From Sistotremastrum niveocremeum HHB9708 (Eukaryota; Basidiomycota; Agaricomycetes; Sistotremastrales; Sistotremastraceae), in assembly GCA_001630475.1 (NCBI GenBank), contig KV419399.1:518552-582551 (forward strand): DNA of 64,000 nucleotides. Reading direction: 5' to 3'. This document shows, piece by piece, positions 58,051 to 64,000 of the stretch. Made by a program: the position numbers and the translations under genes. The notes under the pieces are model-generated. The model had not been told where the DNA came from. It saw nothing but the letters and a program-made list of their open reading frames with translations, and did no database searches. Within the stretch, counting starts at the first letter, position 1, and every line of letters begins with the position of its first letter.

Positions 58051-61020
58051 TCAGTAGACCAATACTTTCCTGTCTTTGAGGAGCTATTCTTGTGAGGCAA
58101 GACTTTTTCTGTCTCCTTTGCTGCTATGCTGTTACATTGCATCATTGCACACACCTAACATATTATATACATGTCAAAGTCAGAGACTTAGCTTCAGTCA
58201 ACACTCAAGTATTGGAGTTAAGTTCAATGATGAGAATCAGTTCCCACAGGGTGGGCAGTTTGCGGAGGCAGAGGGCATCATAGACCGAGGCAAAAAATCA
58301 AAACAAATATCTAAGTAACATTGCACATGCCCACGCGGTAGATTGAATGGATGGGATCTGAGAGCGTACAGAGCTCAGGGGACATACAGTCAACAGAGAT
58401 ATCCAATCAACTGTCAAGACACTATTTCCGAAGCAGAACTTGAGACCATATTGACAGCACAAAATTTGGAAGCAGGGATTCATTGACACAGGATAAGAGA
58501 GAAGCAAGGACTTGCTCCATAGACATGACACAGAGAGGTAATCCATTTGATTGTGAAAGCAGCAAGACGTATGAGAATTCCGCACAACCGAGCAAAATGA
58601 AGTTTTAGTTTTAGTTGACTCAGATACTAAATTTAGCGATCATATGGTTGCAAAGCATGCAAGAAAAACTGAAGACACAGGATCACGTAGCCGAATTCAA
58701 AAGAAGTAGAGTCAAGACATATAAACCACTGATCGGACGCAAGCAAGATTGACAGTGCACCAAAAGTGAGAGCAAGAATTATTATAATGTTGAGGGGGAC
58801 ATCGTCAGAACAGCAGATGGGGCAGGGATCAGATGACAGCGTAGAGATCAGCACATGACATGACTCAAGGGCGGCGAGACGTCGATTGACCGTAGGAGTG
58901 AAGGAGGCGGATGCTCGTCGTGTCGAGAGGACGCGCCGTCGGAGTTTGAAGTCACACAGAGTGAACGAACGACGCGGGTCGAGTTCCGATGTCCGATTTT
59001 ACGTAATCCGAGCGTTATTTTTTTATTATATAGGATGATGGGGTGCATTGAGGGTCTGAGGGAACGTTTACGACATTCGCAGACTGACTTCTTGCCTCCG
59101 GATATTTGTTTTAAAACCTCCTATCCCATGTCACGGTGTCTATGGAAAGGAGTAAGCATGTGCCTTGTTATTTCGTTTTTTTCCGACTCTCAACGATCTC
59201 AGTTTATCTCCTTTTCGAGTGCACATCTGACTCTTTTGAAATTTGAATACCTCGCGATCGGCTTGAATCTCCCGCTCGTATTCCCTTGATCAGCGACAAT
59301 TTAGTATCTGATTTTCTCAGAGGACAATACACCACAGCTAAGACACGCCTCTGCATCCTATCCCTATCCCCGCGCCCCGCGATGGCACCTTCACGCGCTA
59401 TCATCTCATTCATATCGTCCCGTACATCCTAAGCCTTCCGCATCTTCCTGCCTCCGCCCGGAAGATCGCTTCTTTTCTTGTTTGGATCATGACCGTGACT
59501 CGGACGCTCGGTACCGAAAGATTCCTGTGCGACAGCACAAAAAGGTCACGATACCAAAACATACACGCTATAGTCTCCTATCTCGGCCTGTGAACTGAGT
59601 CTTCTATCTACGCTCGGCCGGTTTTATGTGTGCCTCAGTATTTTGCCTACTCCGTGCGTGTCGCGATCACACTCAGTCGGCCCCGTCAATTGAGTGCATC
59701 GGCTCCCGTACTGGACGTGATGAAGGCACTCGTTTCTCATGCATGCATGCCTGGTCCTCGCGCGCATTCGGTCCTTCGGATTCTGAGTTCGGCGCTTCAG
59801 AGGACAATGGCCATTTTTACAAACCCATCCAAACAGGAAGGACCCTCCCTCCCATATTCTTCCGTCGCTCGCATGCGTACACTCACATGAAGTCTGTATG
59901 TTGATGTGATCTCGCTTGTTCGCAACTGCGTATTGTTCTTAGCGAGCGCAGTCCCTTGATCTTCTGTGTACTTCGCCGAATCTCAACGGTACGACTCTCC
60001 GAAGAGTGTCCGAGGGATCTCGTATCTATCTTGGCTCGAGAGTTTGGAGCTTCTTACTGTGCTGTGCCGCTGCTTCCGATGTAGAGTTTTCTCGCCCCTT
60101 CCGAATCATCGAACTTCATGTCTCTCCTTGTTTGCGCGGGCATCAGACGGGTTTCCTAAGGTTTCCTAGCCTCAGTTCTCACATGACTCTATGGTCGTGC
60201 ACATGCGTGATTGTACTGCCGTAACGTCTAGTTGTTCTCGAGCTACATCTGGACATTCTCTGGCTTTCGGCCGAGAGTCGATCTATACAATATAACGCTC
60301 GTTTGTTATTTTATTTTATTGAACGATGGTCTCATTTATGAGTTCAAATCGAATCGTCGCCTGGAAGGCAAAAGGATATAGCGCTTGCTTGGACCGTTCT
60401 CTCAGTTCCCGTAAATCTCATTATATTGACGGACCCCGCGTATGGAATTCGTGAGGCATGGCCCCTTCTGTCAAAGTTGTCGGAACGAGAGTAGTGAAGA
60501 AGAAAGAGCTGGGGGTCCGATCACATATTGAACGCGGCTATTTATACATCCACGTATAGATACGGCTATATATGGGATTATGGTGGCATTGCAGTAAATT
60601 CCGCTGAGGAGGCATGACGGCGATTCGAGTTGAAAGATCGTGCAAAAAATTGTTCGCATTTTGAACTGCCTGAGAAGATATAGACCTACAGCTACTACTG
60701 GCAACATCTGGCGTGACGCGTTCCCGGAAGAAAAATTACGTGAGATATTCCTTGTGGCACGATAGCTTTGTTAAGAGGTCTTGTAGTATGAAAGCCATTC
60801 TACACCAGGAAGCGCCGCAACGCGGGAAAAGCGTTACAAAAACGCGTAGAAAACAGTGCCGTCACCCGTCTCATACTAGCTCTCATACTAGTAGTAGTAG
60901 CTTGCTGAAGTCTTGCATCGAAGCCCAACATCAGGACGTTCGCAGTGATGTGCACCCCTTGCAGAAATAGATGGATCAATCCATGGACACACGTGGTCAA
61001 GGGAAATAGTAAATTGAAGA
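58051..61020. other. AT-rich then ordinary intergenic sequence
   Basis: From 58.05 to 58.85 kb the sequence is AT-rich and unlike the gene-bearing parts. I searched its edges by eye for inverted or direct repeats and found none. From 58.9 to 61.0 kb no gene is recognisable. Confidence 0.35.
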
Positions 61021-62004
61021 TTACCACGCGAGCAACACAAGGTACTCGAGTAGGAAATAGCTGGCAAGTCCTCTTCGGCAAAATGCGAGTTGGCGATACT
61101 CTTGTTTTCGCCCACTGACCATGAGCCAACTGTCTCCAATCTTGAAAAGACGATAAGAGTCGAGATTCGATGATAACCACCCCTGCCTTAAGTTCTCGTA
61201 TCCGAAGACGTCGAAAGCACGAAGGTTCGTAATCTGATGACCAGCTCCGTCGTTTTTTTTCCACGTCGAAAAACTCATCAGATGACGACGACGGCAGAAC
61301 CTGTTACACAAGAGTGACGAGACAACCTGCTGATACACGACGCACTTTTCATACACGGATGCACCGACCGCAAGAGTTTTGGTGGTACAACATCCACCCA
61401 ACCACTGCTCAAAATGGATCCCCCTCCGGTGAGTCATCGGCCACTGAACTCCTTCCATAGCTGAGTCCTCAGTGTTCCAACATGTAGATCATGGTTTGTG
61501 GCTGGTGACATTCTCTCCGATAGGGCAGTTCAGAAGTAGGCTGTCTCAAGTGCTCTGTTGGCCACCGTTGCAGCGGATTGTGAGATATCTTCCACATGAC
61601 CTTGGTACGCATTAATCAGTTTCCGCGTTTACGGTAGTAACGCAACGTACCAAGATGCTTGACCCATGAAGATCCGAGGGCACGATAGTAGATCAGCCGC
61701 TCTCGCGAGGTGAAATTTCTGTCGGTCTTCTCGGTGATGTTGATCTGACCCAAGTCTTGCTCATACCAGATGTTCAACTTCAGAAACGAAGAACTCATGG
61801 GGGAGATCAGGTTCGTCTCTGCATCGTTGGCATTATCCTACGATGCGAAGTCGAACCTAGCCTTGAGGTGGTCGAACCGGACTACCCTCCTGAGTCGCCA
61901 CACACTTGCAATCTTAAGCGCAAATGGGGGCAAATCCAGGTCGGGATCAGCCATATCGTTGGAGGATGGGTTCATGATCCCATCCTCGATGAGTGGCTGT
62001 GAAT
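61021..62004 (-). CDS. Possible unknown gene, three protein-like exon pieces
   Basis: Minus-strand pieces read as protein: MNPSSNDMADPDLDLPPFAL and FDHLKARFDF near 61.85-61.98 kb; NIWYEQDLGQINITEKTDRN followed by ALGSSWVKHLG up to a GTACGT donor near 61.65 kb; and FKIGDSWLMVSGRKQEYRQL near 61.1 kb. They lie in order on one strand, which suggests one multi-exon gene, but I could not join them all in phase. Family not recognised. Confidence 0.35.
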
Positions 62005-64000
62005 TTCTCCCTCTTATTCGTAGAGGGCCTACCTCACAAGTGAGTCACAACCGTTCCGGAGAACCATGACACTCGGCATAGTGTTCATCGCCGTTCGCCA
62101 CGACGAAGCACCAAATGCGCTCAATCGGAGAATCTGGCATGCGACCCAGGAATTATTGATAATAGCTCCTGAGTCCATCCTTGATCTGATGCATGTCGTT
62201 TTCCCTGATCGTCACCAGGCACCAGGGAATCGATATAGCCTCTTCGTGCCGGGGTATTCTGCTGGAAGAAGAACGACGTCGTTTCACTGTGGGAGCAGAC
62301 GGTTGACTGTTTCGCGATCGCGTCTGTCTAGCTTGTCTGTCTCTCACAGTTGGCGCTCGACTCTGATTCAAGGTTCTGGGTGTCAGGGGGGAGCGAGGGG
62401 CTGCAACATGTCGGACAGCGAGTGGTGGAAGGAAAAGAGCTGCACGTGGAGTACCTGATGGTGAATTAGATATTGGAACGGCGGCTATAAACTCGTCACT
62501 CGTAAGACCGTCATTACATCAAGCCTGGCCATGTCTCACCTATTCCCTATAAGGATCAACTCAATGTGCTGTGGGTTTTTAAGGGACTAACTGAGGTCAC
62601 TGATGCTTGGGATACCGATTGGAAAATGCCGAGAACATGGCCGAGAATGAGCAAAACCCACTCTGAGTCTCCTGGAAAGGCTCGAACATTTCTTCCCTAT
62701 CAAATTCCTTGTACAGGTTATCCCAGCTGTCTCAATATACAGTCTCAGCTTTATTCATTCATGATCGTGGTGTCGTAGTGTTGAAGGTCGTGACCGCTGG
62801 TTGCCGACGCCGCCCCAAGTCCCAAGGACCTGTCAAATTTTATTCTCCCAGTGACTATACAACACAACACAATTCGCCGACATGATCAGCTCATCATCGG
62901 TTCATCCCCCTGATACATTGCTTCAACGACGGCCTGGTTTTTGTCACTTTACGACGTCCCAGAGTCCCAGCAAAATCCGTAAAGCTATCCCAAACCACTT
63001 TTCAACATTTGTTCTCGTCTGTCCATGGCAGAAGCAAAGCATTCGAGCAGACGGCTGTAACTTTCAAAGGGAATGTGTTTAGGAACCATTTAATCATGAA
63101 CGCGTGGTCGGAGGAATAGGGCGCCATCTCTGTGATGTCAGTGCTCAAAGACACATTGAGACCTGAATGCGCAGAGGATAGTTCGCACTGGCAGGAGGCG
63201 AGCTCAAACATAACTTCACTCTGACTAATTTCGACGTTTGCTTATTCATTACAAGTATCAGGAACATCATCTTTCAACAACTGTTTGCTGTTAGGAAATT
63301 TGACACGGAGAGCAGAGCAGCAACGTACCCAGCCAAGATCCTGCACCAGAGACCGCATCTATCCTCCATCCATCATGCGCTCTGTCTCATTGGTTCACTT
63401 GCTGGATGAATGCCGGATAAGACCTGACACGTGAAGAGATTGGCTATAGCAGCTGTACCACGGACATGCTCGTCGCCATCGAATCATTCGAATGTTGGCT
63501 GATCGAACTCTATCGAAGAAACCCACTCTCCTCCTCCTCAAGCTCTGTAACCTCTGGCTAAAGCTCCTACACCACGACCCAGCCCTGAATTCTCTTCCTA
63601 CCGATGACAGTATTACTCTATCCTCTAAGTGGTCTCGTTTGCTAGGCTTACGATACGACAATAATTTCTCTGGCCCTCATCGACATCCAAGTACGTTGCT
63701 TTTTGAAGCCATAGCTAGCCGTCCGAGGCAGCACATTGGATATGACGTCTTCGCGCCGCTCTTTCTGGAACTTCACGATGAAACAAGACGAGTTCCATTA
63801 CATCTATCGCCAACGCCTGTTCTACTTTCAGTCCACAATGCCAAACCGGTCGAGCTCTGTCAGATCATTCCACCAAAAAATACTTCGGAATTGTGACAGT
63901 CTGTTGGGAGTATTCAACTCTTCGTTCGTCGTCCTCGCGAAGCAGCTCAAGCTTTCTCCCGATCCAACACTATCTCCACGGGACCAAGCCTGTTTACAAG
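62005..64000. other. Right edge, no supported gene
   Basis: A plus-strand ATG-started frame at 63.49-63.90 kb (LLLLKLCNLWLKLLHHDPAL) is helical in character but has no family match and no agreeing promoter signals. A minus-strand basic frame at 62.15-62.37 kb (PSAPTVKRRRSSSSRIPR) might be an exon of the unknown gene to its left. Confidence 0.3.

Overview
The window looks like nuclear DNA of a filamentous basidiomycete, probably an Agaricomycete. Genes are cut by many short introns (about 47-65 bases, GT...AG). Two HMG-box regulators are of the fungal MATA/Ste11 type. The cytochrome P450s and the P-loop sulfotransferase-like genes are of kinds common in mushroom-forming fungi, and a Ran1/Pat1-type kinase is present. 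Most raw open frames are shadows, so genes were called by joining exons whose splice phases agree and whose products look conserved.

Layout. 0-7 kb: a bHLH-like/coiled-coil gene at the left edge, then sequence with no gene I can defend. 6.9-15.6 kb: small heat-shock protein gene hsp20-A with heat-shock elements; a Pro/Ser/His-rich protein; a tandem DUF3072 protein; the catalytic subunit of the NatA N-terminal acetyltransferase (Naa10/Ard1); and a Ran1-like Ser/Thr kinase. 17.8-31.3 kb: two paralogous HMG-box genes on the same strand, with weak unknown genes between them. 31.9-33.1 kb: a DNA transposon with 25-bp terminal inverted repeats and a perfect 8-bp target duplication (hAT-like). 33-44 kb is gene-poor. 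44.4-44.6 kb: a U2 snRNA gene. 45-56.7 kb: an ordered block of sulfotransferase-like gene, P450, hsp20-B, second P450 and second sulfotransferase-like gene. 57-64 kb: a low-complexity tract, AT-rich sequence and weak gene candidates.

How the genes fit together. The 45-57 kb block may be an oxidation/conjugation cluster, but hsp20-B inside it has its own heat-shock promoter and is a dispersed paralog of hsp20-A, about 43 kb away on the other strand. The two HMG genes share a short first exon, the HMG box and a second conserved motif, so they probably arose by duplication. Naa10 and U2 snRNA are housekeeping genes. I saw no CRISPR array, rRNA or tRNA.
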